Origin: DASSUW01 sp963730535
GTDB lineage: Bacteria > Actinomycetota > Thermoleophilia > Solirubrobacterales > Solirubrobacteraceae
Length of the DNA: 64,000 nt
Assembly: GCA_963730535.1 (NCBI GenBank)
Contig: CAVSRU010000004.1
Span: 3,939 to 67,938 of the forward strand
Direction: 5' to 3'
Part shown: one piece after another, positions 16,215-26,636 of the stretch
Position numbering within the stretch: position 1 is the stretch's first letter
How the letters are laid out: the number at the start of each line of letters is the position of its first letter
The notes under the pieces: generated by a model
Told to the model about the DNA's origin: nothing
The model's input: the letters and a program-made list of their open reading frames with translations, nothing else
Databases searched by the model: none
Made by a program: the position numbers and the translations under genes

Positions 16215-17095
16215 GCATCCTCGTCGACACCGACACGCGGCTGTGCGTGAGCGGCATCACCGGCCGCGAGGGCACCTTCCACACGCTCAACAACCGGGAC
16301 TACGGCACGAACGTGGTGTCGGGCGTGACGCCCGGCAAGGGCGGCCAGGACGTCGAGGGCATCCCGGTCTTCGACACGTTCCACGACGCCGTGAGCGAGA
16401 CCGGCGCCAACACGGCGATGATCTTCGTCCCGCCGCGCTTCGCGGCCGACTCGATCCTCGAGGCCGAGGACGCCGGCATCGCGCTCGTCGTGGCGATCAC
16501 CGAGGGCATCCCGGCCCACGACGAGCTGCGCGTCTACAACCATCTGGCCCGCAATCCCGCCGTGCGGCTCGTCGGCCCGAACTGCCCGGGGATCCTCTCC
16601 CCCGGCAAGGCCAACGTCGGCATCATCCCGGCGTCGTTCTTCTCCGAGGGCAACGTGGGCGTCGTCTCCCGCTCGGGGACGCTCACCTACCAGATCGGCA
16701 ACGAGCTGGCGCAGCGCGGGTTCGGCAACTCGACGATCGTGGGGATCGGCGGCGATCCCGTGCCCGGGTCGAGCTTCATCGACATCATCGCCGAGTTCGA
16801 GGCCGACCCCGAGACGGAGCTGATCGTCATGGCCGGCGAGATCGGCGGGTCGGCCGAGGAGGAGGCGGCGGAGTACATCGGCGAGCACGTCTCCAAGCCG
16901 GTCGTGGCGTACATCGCCGGCTTCACCGCTCCCCCGGGCAAGACGATGGGCCACGCGGGCGCGATCGTGTCCGGCACCGCCGGCACGGCGGCGGCGAAGC
17001 AGGAGGCGTTGGAGGCCCAGGGCGTCCGGGTCGGCCGGACGCCGACCGAGGTCGCCGAGATCGCCGCCGAGATCGCGGGCTCGCTGGCGCGGTGA
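16211..17095 (+). CDS. sucD: Succinyl-CoA synthetase alpha subunit
   Basis: The 294-residue CoA-binding partner of SucC. CVSGITGREGTFH begins the Rossmann fold, GPNCPGILSPG and SRSGTLTYQI bind CoA and phosphate, and the phospho-accepting histidine is in MGHAGAIVSGTAGTA. The GTG start is coupled to the sucC stop and the stop to the pepT start. Confidence 0.97.
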   Translation: MSILVDTDTRLCVSGITGREGTFHTLNNRDYGTNVVSGVTPGKGGQDVEGIPVFDTFHDAVSETGANTAMIFVPPRFAADSILEAEDAGIALVVAITEGIPAHDELRVYNHLARNPAVRLVGPNCPGILSPGKANVGIIPASFFSEGNVGVVSRSGTLTYQIGNELAQRGFGNSTIVGIGGDPVPGSSFIDIIAEFEADPETELIVMAGEIGGSAEEEAAEYIGEHVSKPVVAYIAGFTAPPGKTMGHAGAIVSGTAGTAAAKQEALEAQGVRVGRTPTEVAEIAAEIAGSLAR

Positions 17096-18366
17096 CCTTC
17101 TCCTCGGCTCTCGCCGAGGCGCTGGCGCCGGACGTGCTCGAGCGCTTCCAGCGGTACGTGCGGGTGGGCACGCAGTCCGACGTCTCCGCGGAGACGTCGC
17201 CGAGCACTCCCGGTCAGCTCGAGCTGGCGCGGCTGCTGGTCGACGACCTGCGCGCGGCCGGGCTCGAGGACGCGTCGCTCGACGAGCAGGGCTTCGTGTT
17301 CGCGACGCTGCCGTCACCGGATCCCGCCCATCCGGTGATCGGGCTGCTCGCGCATGTCGACACCTCACCGGACGCGCCCGGTGACGGCGTCGAGCCGCTC
17401 GTGCACCGCGGCTACGACGGCGGGCCGATCTCGCTGCCGCGCGGCGGGACGGTGCTCGCCCCGGCGGACATGCCGGTGCTGGCTGGGAAGCTCGGGCACG
17501 ACATCGTGACCTCGAGCGGCGACACGCTGCTCGGCGCCGACGACAAGGCCGGGGTGGCCGAGATCGTGGCGGCCGTCGCTCATCTGGCTGCGCACCCCGA
17601 GCTCCCGCGGCCGACGCTGCGCGTGGGGTTCACGCCCGACGAGGAGATCGGCAAGGGCGCGTTCCGGTTCGACATCGAGCGCTTCGGGGCGCGGTGCGCC
17701 TACACGCTCGACGGCTCGCAGCCCGGGGAGCTCCAGGACGAGACGTTCTCGGCGCGCGAGGTCGTACTCACCGTCCACGGCGTCGACATCCACCCGGGCT
17801 GGGCGACCGGCAAGCTCGTCAACGCGCTCACGGTCGCCGGCCGGATCCTCGCCGCGCTGCCGTTCGACCGGCTCACGCCGAGCACCACCTCGGACCGCGC
17901 GGGGTTCATCCACGTCACCGACGTCGCGGGCACCGCCCCGCGAGCCGTCATCCACGCCATCGTCCGCGACTTCGAGGAGGAGCTGCTCGAGCAGCACGTC
18001 GACCTGCTGCGGCGGACCGCCGAGGAGGTCGTCGCCGGGGTGCCGGGAGCCCGGCTCGAGGTCGACGTCCGCTACCAGTACTCGAACATGCGCCGCTACC
18101 TGGAGCCGTTCCCGGAGGTGGTCGCGGCGGCCGAGCGAGCGATCGTCGCCGAGGGCCTCTCCGTGGTCCGCACCCCGATCCGCGGCGGAACCGACGGCTC
18201 GATCCTGTCGGAGCGGGGGCTGCCGACGCCGAACATCTTCACCGGCGGGCACGAGTACCACTCCGTGCGCGAGTGGGCCTCGGTGCAGGACATGGCGTCC
18301 GCGGCTGCCGTGGTCGTGCGGCTGGCCGGGGAGTGGGCGCGGGGAACGTCAACTGCGGCAGGGTAG
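17092..18366 (+). CDS. pepT: Tripeptide aminopeptidase (peptidase T)
   Basis: M20B zinc aminopeptidase of 424 residues removing N-terminal residues from tripeptides. LLAHVDTSPDAPG, LLGADDKAGVAEI, FTPDEEIGKGA and YTLDGSQPGE are the metal and catalytic blocks; HEYHSVREWASV near the end holds the last histidine ligand. GTGA overlap with sucD. The last seven residues and the TAG stop (18364-18366) are encoded by the inverted repeat of element B, so the native end has been replaced or reshaped by that element. Confidence 0.93.
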   Translation: MTFSSALAEALAPDVLERFQRYVRVGTQSDVSAETSPSTPGQLELARLLVDDLRAAGLEDASLDEQGFVFATLPSPDPAHPVIGLLAHVDTSPDAPGDGVEPLVHRGYDGGPISLPRGGTVLAPADMPVLAGKLGHDIVTSSGDTLLGADDKAGVAEIVAAVAHLAAHPELPRPTLRVGFTPDEEIGKGAFRFDIERFGARCAYTLDGSQPGELQDETFSAREVVLTVHGVDIHPGWATGKLVNALTVAGRILAALPFDRLTPSTTSDRAGFIHVTDVAGTAPRAVIHAIVRDFEEELLEQHVDLLRRTAEEVVAGVPGARLEVDVRYQYSNMRRYLEPFPEVVAAAERAIVAEGLSVVRTPIRGGTDGSILSERGLPTPNIFTGGHEYHSVREWASVQDMASAAAVVVRLAGEWARGTSTAAG

Positions 18367-18595
18367 GGAGGCGAGGGTGCCAAAGGGGACAACGGTCCCT
18401 CATCCGATGGGCGCGTGGCCGGTTAGGAGCCGTAGCGGCTCATAAGGGGACAACGGTCCCTCGTCCGAGCGGCTCGTGGCCAGTTAGGAGCCGTAGCGGC
18501 TCATAAGTGGACAACCGGCCGTCGAACGAGGCGGCGTTGTCCGGTTCTGCACCCCGCCCGGCCCCTCGCTTCCCTACCCAGCGCAGTTGACGTTC
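18344..18595. repeat. 253-bp inverted-repeat element, copy B
   Basis: Ends are GAACGTCAAC to GGGTAGGGAG and the inverse. Two direct copies of TTAGGAGCCGTAGCGGCTCA occur inside, each followed by TAAGTGGACA or TAAGGGGACA, plus GGGGACAACGGTCC twice. It is convergent-intergenic: the left end lies within the last codons of pepT, and the right end is 1 bp from the stop of the DUF1707 gene. Confidence 0.85.
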
Positions 18596-18596
18596 G

Positions 18597-19169
18597 TCAG
18601 TCAGCGAGCGAGCGGCGCTTCTTGCGCTCGACCACCACGCCGCCCATCAGCGAGTACGCGCGCACGTGGACGACGGGGGCGTCCGGGAGCGGGAGCGATC
18701 GGTCGTTCGGCCCGGTGTTGCCGCCCATCAGCGCGAAGCCGCTCATCTCGACCGACACGCCGGGCGGCACGGTGATCGTCACCGCGCCCATGACGGCGGT
18801 GGCGAGGATCTCGGCGCCGTCCGCCAGCTCCGCCTCGCGCAGGTCGATGTCGACGCCGCCCATGATCGAGACCGCGTTCGTGCGGCGCGCCGGGCGCCAG
18901 CGGCCCTTGCGCTCCTCGCCGCCCATGATCGCGACGACCCAGCGGCGCTCCTTGGCGGGTGCGTCGGGGTACGCGCGCGCCGAACGCGCCTCAGGGAGGT
19001 CGGCGGTCAGCGCGTCGAGCTCACCTCGCGTACGCGCGCCGTCGGCCAGCTCGACCCGCTCGGCCAGCTCCTCGAGCGTCAGCCGCCCCTCGCCCCCGGC
19101 CTCCCGCAGGCGCACCATCGTCGCCTCGCGGTCGGCGTCCGAGACGCGCAGGTCGGGATGCTGGGACAT
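18597..19169 (-). CDS. DUF1707 + LiaF-like cell-wall stress domain protein
   Basis: A 190-residue protein without a clear membrane segment. HPDLRVSDADREATMVRLRE is the DUF1707 domain (residues 1-55). The second half has VVAIMGGEERKGRW, VSIMGGVDIDLREAEL and ALMGGNTGP repeats typical of the C-terminal beta-helical domain of LiaF/cell wall-active antibiotic response proteins. ATG at 19169 gives the family's usual short N-terminus. Its role, sensing or binding at the membrane, is inferred from family. Confidence 0.8.
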   Translation of the reverse strand: MSQHPDLRVSDADREATMVRLREAGGEGRLTLEELAERVELADGARTRGELDALTADLPEARSARAYPDAPAKERRWVVAIMGGEERKGRWRPARRTNAVSIMGGVDIDLREAELADGAEILATAVMGAVTITVPPGVSVEMSGFALMGGNTGPNDRSLPLPDAPVVHVRAYSLMGGVVVERKKRRSLAD

Positions 19170-19262
19170 GGCGCCGCTGACGGTAGTCCGACGCGCATCG
19201 AGCGTGAGTACGGCCACCCCCACTTGCCACCTGCGGCCGAGCCGGGCGAATCTAGACCGGCC

Positions 19263-20858
<1,596 letters not shown>

Positions 20859-20873
20859 TCGTATCCTGCGGCC

Positions 20874-21971
20874 ATGGCCGACACGATCTCGTTCGCTCGC
20901 GGCGCTCCGTCGCTGGACATCGTCGACGTCGAGGGGCTGCGGGAGTCCGCGCAGCTGGCGTTCGAGCGCGACCCCGCGGGGACGACCGCGTACGGGACGT
21001 CGGTCGGCTACGTGCCGCTGCGCGAGTGGATCGCCTCCCAGCACGGCGTCGAGGTCGACCAGGTGCTGGTCACCAACGGCTCGATGCAGGCCGACGCCTT
21101 CCTGTTCCAGCTGCTGGTCAAGCCCGGCGACGCGGTGGTCGTCGAGTCGCCGACCTACGACCGCACGCTTCTGAACCTGCGCAACCGCGACGCCGACATC
21201 CACATGGTTGAGCTGGAGACCGACGGGATCGCCGTCGACGCGCTCGACGGGCTGCTGCGCGGCGGGGTGCGGCCCACGCTCGCGCACGTGATCCCCAACT
21301 TCCAGAACCCCGCCGGCTACACGCTGAGCGAGGCCAAGCGGACCAAGCTCCTCGAGCTCGCCTCCGAGTTCGACTTCACGCTGTTCGAGGACGACCCGTA
21401 CATCGCGATCCGCTTCGAGGGCGAGGGCCTGCGGACGATGTTCTCGCGCGACGATGCCGGCAAGGTCGTGTACGCGTCGTCGTTCTCCAAGACCGTCTGC
21501 CCCGGCATCCGGGTCGGCTATCTGGTCGGCGCCCAGGCGACGATCAAGCAGATCCAGGGGATCGCCACCAACACCTACATCTCGCCGAACATGGTCGCGC
21601 AGTCGATCGTCAACCAGTTCGTGCGCTCCGGCCGCATGGACGCGGCGGTCGACACCGTCAAGAACGCGCTCCGCGATCGGCGCGACACCCTGGTCGCCGC
21701 GCTCGAGCGCGAGCTCCCCGAGGCGCGCTTCTCGCCACCCGAGGGCGGCTACTTCATGTGGGTCGAGCTGCCCGAGGAGGTGAACGTCGCCGAGCTGGAG
21801 ACGGCGGCGAAGGAGCGCGGCGTGATCTTCGTCAAGGGCACCGACTTCCTGCTCGAGGGGGGCGAGAACACCCTCCGGCTGGCCTATTCGGGGGTGACGC
21901 CCGCCCAGATCGACGAGGGCGTCTCGCGGCTGGCCGAGGCGGCGCGGTCGATCGGCGTTGCAGCCACCTGA
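20874..21971 (+). CDS. PLP-dependent aminotransferase, class I/II (LysN/kynurenine aminotransferase type)
   Basis: A 365-residue fold-type I aminotransferase. TNGSMQADAFLF is the cofactor phosphate loop, PNFQNPAGYT contacts PLP, FEDDPYIAIRFEG follows it, and the Schiff-base lysine is in SSFSKTVCPGIRVGY. It resembles 2-aminoadipate/aromatic aminotransferases without an HTH domain. The hydrolase and kynureninase genes follow with overlaps, so kynurenine or a related aromatic amino acid is a reasonable substrate. TATCCT lies 6 nt before the ATG. Confidence 0.87.
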   Translation: MADTISFARGAPSLDIVDVEGLRESAQLAFERDPAGTTAYGTSVGYVPLREWIASQHGVEVDQVLVTNGSMQADAFLFQLLVKPGDAVVVESPTYDRTLLNLRNRDADIHMVELETDGIAVDALDGLLRGGVRPTLAHVIPNFQNPAGYTLSEAKRTKLLELASEFDFTLFEDDPYIAIRFEGEGLRTMFSRDDAGKVVYASSFSKTVCPGIRVGYLVGAQATIKQIQGIATNTYISPNMVAQSIVNQFVRSGRMDAAVDTVKNALRDRRDTLVAALERELPEARFSPPEGGYFMWVELPEEVNVAELETAAKERGVIFVKGTDFLLEGGENTLRLAYSGVTPAQIDEGVSRLAEAARSIGVAAT

Positions 21972-22638
21972 GACCGTCGCCTACGGGGACCATCCCTCCC
22001 AGGTCTGCGACGTCTATCGCGCCGGGGACGGCGCGTCGGTCGCGGTGCTCATCCACGGCGGCTTCTGGCGCGCCCGCTACGGCCGCGACCTCGAGGAGGC
22101 GCTGGTCCGCGACCTCGTGGAGCGCGGCTGGACGGTGTGGAACATCGAGTACCGCCGGCTGGGCGACGGCGGCGGCTGGCCGGCGACGTTCGAGGACGTC
22201 GAGGCGGCCGTGGGCGCGCTCGGCGAGGATCGCTCGCGGGCGGTGGCGATCGGCCACTCCGCCGGCGGGCAGCTCGCCGTGTGGGTGGCCCAGCGCGCCG
22301 GGCTGGCCGGCGCGGTCTCCCAGGCGGGCGCGCTGGACCTCGACGAGCTGTGGCGGCTCGGCACCTCCAACGGCGTGGTCGGCGAGCTCCTGGGCGGCGG
22401 TCCCGACGACGTGCCCGACCGCTACGACGCGGTCTCGCCGGCCCGGCGGCTGCCGGTCGGCGTCCCGGTCCTGCTCGTGCACGGCGCGCTCGACGAGGAT
22501 GTGCCCGTCCACATCTCACGCGAGTTCGCCGCCGCGGCCGGCTGCGAGCTCGCGGAGATCGACGACGAGGGCCACTACGAGCACCTGGAGCCAGGCTCGC
22601 GATGCTGGGAGGCGGTTCTCGCATGGCTGACTCGCTGA
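21958..22638 (+). CDS. Alpha/beta hydrolase, kynurenine formamidase-like
   Basis: A 226-residue serine hydrolase. LIHGGFWRARYG is the HGGxW oxyanion motif characteristic of the AFMID/BNA7 type of N-formylkynurenine formamidase. The nucleophile is in IGHSAGGQLA; aspartate (HGALDEDVP) and histidine (DEGHYEHL) complete the triad. TTG at 21958 overlaps the aminotransferase end by 14 nt, and the gene overlaps kynureninase by 16 nt. Together these support N-formylkynurenine to kynurenine to anthranilate; tryptophan dioxygenase is not in the window. Confidence 0.78.
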   Translation: MQPPETVAYGDHPSQVCDVYRAGDGASVAVLIHGGFWRARYGRDLEEALVRDLVERGWTVWNIEYRRLGDGGGWPATFEDVEAAVGALGEDRSRAVAIGHSAGGQLAVWVAQRAGLAGAVSQAGALDLDELWRLGTSNGVVGELLGGGPDDVPDRYDAVSPARRLPVGVPVLLVHGALDEDVPVHISREFAAAAGCELAEIDDEGHYEHLEPGSRCWEAVLAWLTR

Positions 22639-23874
22639 GCCGCGAGCACGCGGTCGAGCGCGACGCCGCGGATCCGCTGGCGGGATTCGCCGAGCGCTTC
22701 GTGAACACGGATCCGGCGCGGATCTACCTGGACGGCAACTCGCTCGGGCGGCTCCCGCTCGCCACCCGCGACCGCCTGCGCGAGCTGGTCGAGGAGTGGG
22801 GCGACCGGCTCGTCTCCGGATGGCCGGAGTGGATCGACGCCCCGGCCCGGGTCGGCGACGCCCTCGCCGCCGGCGTGCTCGGCGCGCGGCCGGGCGAGGT
22901 GGTGGTCGGCGACTCGACGACCGTGAACCTGTTCAAGCTCTGCTCGGCGGTGCTCGACCTCTCGCCGGGGGCCATCGTCACCGACCGCGACAACTTCCCC
23001 ACCGACCGCTACGTGCTCGAGGGCCTCGCCGCGCAGCGCGGGCGGGAGCTGCGCGTGTTCCAGCCGGACGCACTGGCCGGGCCGCAGCCGTCCGACCTCG
23101 AGCCGCACCTCGACGGCGCCGCCCTCGTGCTGCTCTCCCACGTGAGCTACCGCGCCGGCGCGCTCGCCGACCTGCGCGCCCTCACGGCGCTCGCTCGCGA
23201 GCACGGCGCGCTCGTGGTCTGGGACCTCTCGCACTCCGCCGGCGCCGTGCCGGTCGAGCTGAGAGACGCGGGCGTCGAGCTCGCCGTCGGCTGCACGTAC
23301 AAGTACCTCAACGCCGGCCCGGGAGCGCCCGCCTTCCTCTACGTCGCCGAGGAGCTGCAGCCGCGCGCTGCGCTCCCCGATCTGGGGCTGGTTCGGCCAG
23401 CGCGACCAGTTCGCGATGGAGCGCGACTACGACCCGGTCGACGGCGTCGGCCGCTTCCTGGCCGGCACCCCGCCGGTGCTCGACCTCGCCGCCGTGGAGG
23501 AGGGCGTGCGGCTCACGGCGGAGGCCGGCATCGACCGCCTGCGCGCCAAGTCGGTGGCCCTCTGCGACCTGATCGTGGAGCTCCACGACGCCTGGCTGGC
23601 GTCGCTGGGCTTCAGCCTCGGCTCCCTCCGCGAAGGGGAGCGCCGCGGTTCCCACGTCTCGATCCGACACGACGAGGCGTGGCCGATCTGCCGCGCGCTG
23701 ATCGAGCGCGCCGCCGTCGTCCCCGACTTCCGCGGCCCCGACTCGATCCGCCTCGGCGTCGCCCCGCTCTACACCGGCTTCGCCGACGTCTGGGACGCGC
23801 TCGACCGCCTCCGGCGCCTCGTCCAGGCCGGAGAGCAGCGGATGGTGGACGCCAGCCGGGCGCGGGTAACGTGA
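22623..23874 (+). pseudogene. kynU: Kynureninase (one apparent frameshift)
   Basis: PLP enzyme cleaving kynurenine to anthranilate and alanine. The first part (MADSLSREHAVERD to about 23360) has YLDGNSLGRLP, DRDNFPTDRYV, SHVSYRAGA, WDLSHSAGAVPV and the lysine motif GCTYKYLNAGPG. The frame then breaks near 23361-23372 in a GCGCGC run; a shift of one base restores SPIWGWFGQ and MERDYDPVDGVGRFLAGTPP to a normal stop at 23874. Total about 416 residues, as expected. Either a one-base sequence error or a very recent mutation, since nothing else is decayed. Confidence 0.85.
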
Positions 23875-23880
23875 CTGGTG

Positions 23881-24729
23881 ATGATCACCATCCCCACCAT
23901 CGAGCTCAACGACGGCACCGCGATCCCCCAGCTCGGCTTCGGGGTCTTCCAGATCGACCCCGCCGAGACGGCCGAGGCCACGAGCCGCGCGCTCGAGATC
24001 GGCTACCGGCACATCGACACTGCCGAGATGTACGGCAACGAGAAGGAGGTCGGGGAGGCGATCCGGGCGTCCGGTCTCGATCGCGACGACGTCTACGTCA
24101 CGAGCAAGCTCAACAACGGCTACCACCGGCCCGACGACGCGCGCCGGGCGTTCGAGGGCACCCTGTCCGCGCTCGGGCTCGACAGCGTCGACCTGTTCCT
24201 CATCCACTGGCCGCTTCCCACGCTCTACGACGGCGACTACGTGTCGACGTGGAAGGTGCTCGAGGAGTTCAAGGCCGACGGGCGGGCGCGGTCGATCGGT
24301 GTCTCGAACTTCCAGGTCGCCCACCTCGAGCGCCTCGCCGCCGAGGCCGACGTGGTCCCGGCCGTCAACCAGATCGAGCTCCACCCCTACTTCCACAACG
24401 ACGACGTCCGCAGGCACGGGGAGGAGCACGGCGTCGCCACCGAGGCGTGGTCGCCGATCGCGCAGGGCGACGTGCTCGACGACCCGGTGGTCGCCGGCAT
24501 CGCCGAGCGGCTCGACCGGTCGCCGGCGCAGGTGGTGCTCCGCTGGCACATCCAGCGCGACAGCATCGTGTTTCCGAAGTCCGTCACTCCCGAGCGCATC
24601 CAGGAGAACTTCGAGCTGTTCGACTTCGAGCTCGAGCCAGGCGACATGGAGCAGATCGACGGGCTCGACCGGGGCGAGAGCGGCCGCCGCGGCCCGAACC
24701 CCGACGCGTTCGCGTACATCCCGTCGTAA
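23881..24729 (+). CDS. Aldo/keto reductase
   Basis: NADPH-dependent oxidoreductase of 282 residues, (beta/alpha)8 barrel. GYRHIDTAEMYGNE holds the catalytic Asp and Tyr, VTSKLNNG the lysine and LFLIHWPLP the histidine. IGVSNFQVAHLE and the C-terminal FPKSVTPERIQEN bind cofactor. It resembles the 2,5-diketo-gluconate reductase-like group with broad aldehyde substrates. The gene follows kynU by a few bases; GTG at 23878 is an alternative start. Confidence 0.92.
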   Translation: MITIPTIELNDGTAIPQLGFGVFQIDPAETAEATSRALEIGYRHIDTAEMYGNEKEVGEAIRASGLDRDDVYVTSKLNNGYHRPDDARRAFEGTLSALGLDSVDLFLIHWPLPTLYDGDYVSTWKVLEEFKADGRARSIGVSNFQVAHLERLAAEADVVPAVNQIELHPYFHNDDVRRHGEEHGVATEAWSPIAQGDVLDDPVVAGIAERLDRSPAQVVLRWHIQRDSIVFPKSVTPERIQENFELFDFELEPGDMEQIDGLDRGESGRRGPNPDAFAYIPS

Positions 24730-24730
24730 C

Positions 24731-24765
24731 GGGAATTTTCCGCTCGCCCTGGCGTCGTCCAGGGC
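24731..24765 (+). promoter_or_regulatory. ECF-like promoter with a hairpin touching the start codon
   Basis: GGGAAT (24731-24736) and CGTCGT (24753-24758) are spaced like an ECF sigma promoter. GCCCTGG (24746-24752) and CCAGGGC (24759-24765) form a perfect 7-bp stem with a 6-nt loop ending directly at the ATG at 24766. There is no Shine-Dalgarno sequence. If the transcript starts upstream, the stem would hide the start. Confidence 0.4.
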
Positions 24766-25929
24766 ATGAAGTCCAACCAAGCAGTCGTCATCGGCGCGGG
24801 GCCGGCCGGGCTGGCCGCCGCGGCGGAGCTGCGGCGGCGTGGCGTTCCGGCCGTCGTGCTCGAGCAGGCCGACGCGGTGGCCGCGTCGTGGCGGAGCCGC
24901 TACGACCGCCTGCGCCTCAACTCCAGCCGCCCGTTCGCGAAGCTCCCCGGCGCGCGCTACCGGCGCGGCACCGGGATCTTCCCCACCCGCGACGACACGG
25001 TCGCCTACTTCGAGTCGCACGCCGCCGACAACCGGCTCGACATCCGGCTGGGCATCCACGTCGAGCGCATCGACCAGGGCGCCGGCGGCTGGGTGCTGCG
25101 GACCTCGGCGGGCGAGGTGCGCGCCGAACAGGTGATCGTCGCCACCGGCTACGCGCACACCCCCTTCATCCCCGCCTGGCCGGGCCGGGAGCGCTTCCAG
25201 GGCACGCTGATCCACGCCGCCGAGTACCGCAACGCCGACCCGTTCCGTGGCCGCGACGTGCTCGTCGTCGGCCCCGGCTGCTCGGGCATGGAGATCGCGC
25301 ACGAGGTTGCCACCGAGGGCGCCGCGCGGGTGCGGCTCGCGGTCCGCACCCCGCCGAACATCATCATCCGCTCTCCGATCGGCCCGCTGCTGGCGAGGAC
25401 GATGATGAAGCTCGGCGCCCGCCGCGCCGACGCGGTCATGCGGCGCGTGCGACTGCGCGAGATCGGCGACCTGACCGAGTACGGCCTGCCGATCCCGGAC
25501 GAGGGTGTGTTCAGCCGCCTCGAGCGCCTGCGCGTGGCGCCGGCGATCGTCGACAAGGAGGTGATCGACTCGATCAAGGCCCGCCGGATCGAGATCGTCT
25601 CCGGAGTGTCGTCGCTGGACGAGACCGGCGTCACGCTCTCCGACGGCACGCGCGTGGAGCCTGACGCGGTGATCGCCGCGACCGGGTATCGCACCGGCCT
25701 CGGGTCGGTGGTCGGCCACCTCGGCGTGCTGGACGAGCGCGGCGTGCCGCGCGTGAACGAGGCGGAGGCCGCGCCCGGGCTGCGCTTCGTCGGCTACCGC
25801 CCGCGCCCCGCCCACATCGGCGCCATGGGCGCCGAGGCACAGCGGGCCGCGAGAGACATCGCCCGCCGCCGCCCGGTCGCCCGCCGCCTGCCCGCCCCGC
25901 TCACGCCCGCTCCTGGCCAGGCGGGATGA
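24766..25929 (+). CDS. FAD/NAD(P)-binding monooxygenase-like oxidoreductase
   Basis: A 387-residue flavoprotein of the YUC/CzcO-like flavin monooxygenase group. AVVIGAGPAGLAAAAELRRR is the FAD Rossmann motif. VIVATGYAHTPFIPAWPG resembles the FMO fingerprint region, and VLVVGPGCSGMEIA is the NADP motif. VIAATGYRTGLGSVV is the second ATG motif. It likely oxygenates a nitrogen, sulfur or ketone substrate, unknown. The gene lies alone after a hairpin/ECF-like promoter and ends 4 bp from a convergent gene. Confidence 0.88.
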   Translation: MKSNQAVVIGAGPAGLAAAAELRRRGVPAVVLEQADAVAASWRSRYDRLRLNSSRPFAKLPGARYRRGTGIFPTRDDTVAYFESHAADNRLDIRLGIHVERIDQGAGGWVLRTSAGEVRAEQVIVATGYAHTPFIPAWPGRERFQGTLIHAAEYRNADPFRGRDVLVVGPGCSGMEIAHEVATEGAARVRLAVRTPPNIIIRSPIGPLLARTMMKLGARRADAVMRRVRLREIGDLTEYGLPIPDEGVFSRLERLRVAPAIVDKEVIDSIKARRIEIVSGVSSLDETGVTLSDGTRVEPDAVIAATGYRTGLGSVVGHLGVLDERGVPRVNEAEAAPGLRFVGYRPRPAHIGAMGAEAQRAARDIARRRPVARRLPAPLTPAPGQAG

Positions 25930-25933
25930 GGGA

Positions 25934-26146
25934 CTAGCCCGGAAGGCGCCAGAACGAGCCCGTGAGTCCCAGGCGATCGAGGATCGCCTGGTTCTGATCG
26001 CGGGTCCTGGGCGTCCACTCCGGCGAGAGCCGGTCGCCCCACCAGTCGTGCGCGAGCCGGCTCAGCGTCGTGACGGGGATCGTGGCCCCCGGCTCGCGCT
26101 CGCCGAGCCAGCGGATGACGTGCTCCTCCGACCGGAAGAGGTTCAT
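25934..26146 (-). CDS. Small protein linked to a MerB-like gene
   Basis: A 70-residue protein, MNLFRSEEHVIRWLGE at the start, rich in Trp, Arg and Asp, ending GLTGSFWRLPG. I do not recognise a catalytic motif. It begins 6 bp after the stop of the MerB-like gene, so the two are probably co-transcribed and may act together. Confidence 0.6.
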   Translation of the reverse strand: MNLFRSEEHVIRWLGEREPGATIPVTTLSRLAHDWWGDRLSPEWTPRTRDQNQAILDRLGLTGSFWRLPG

Positions 26147-26152
26147 CGTGCT

Positions 26153-26597
26153 TCAGGTGAAGCCGATGTCGTCCCACCAGTGCGCGGCGGGCACGAGGCA
26201 GTGGAACAGGAGCCGGTCGTCCGACGGGCGCTGATCGCGCACGTCGACCGCCAGCGGCTCGCCGCAGTCGGGGCATGACGTCTCGATCCGCCCGTCGACA
26301 CCTAGCGCTGCGCAGATGCCGAACGCGTCCCAGGCGCAGTTCGCGTACCACCAGCGGCCGCGCGCGTCGACGCGGTAGGCGGTCGGGACGGCAGAGAACG
26401 GGTTGGCCATCCGCAGCTCGGCCGTGGCCGGGTTGAGGACGAGCGCGTGCGCGTCGTGGAGCCGGCGCCAGCCCGCCTCGACGTCGCCGGCCGTCGACCC
26501 GGCCTCGGCCGCGACCTCGCTGGCCGTCGGCGCGCGGCCACTAGTCGACGAACAGCCGGTAGGTCAGCCTGCGCAGGGCGAGGTCGCGCTCGTCCAT
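26153..26597 (-). pseudogene. Alkylmercury lyase (MerB)-like protein, one apparent frameshift
   Basis: About 148 residues when read through a frameshift. MDERDLALRRLTYRLFVD is followed by a stop at 26540-26545; skipping one base restores SGRAPTASEVAAEAG, a winged-helix-like segment, then MANPFSAVPTAYRV. The C-terminal part has NCAWDAFGICAALG and TSCPDCGEPL, corresponding to the cysteine/aspartate region of MerB-family lyases, and a WWDDIGF end. A true mercury role is uncertain because no merA or merR is nearby. The uninterrupted part alone spans 26153-26410. Confidence 0.65.
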
Positions 26598-26636
26598 CGC
26601 GGCATCCTCTCACCCGCAGGCTGGTAGAAGGGGCCC

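Noticed and set aside
23308..25815. 835-codon minus-strand frame across kynU, aldo/keto reductase and monooxygenase genes
   Set aside because: Spans three clearly coding plus-strand genes; no recognisable motif.
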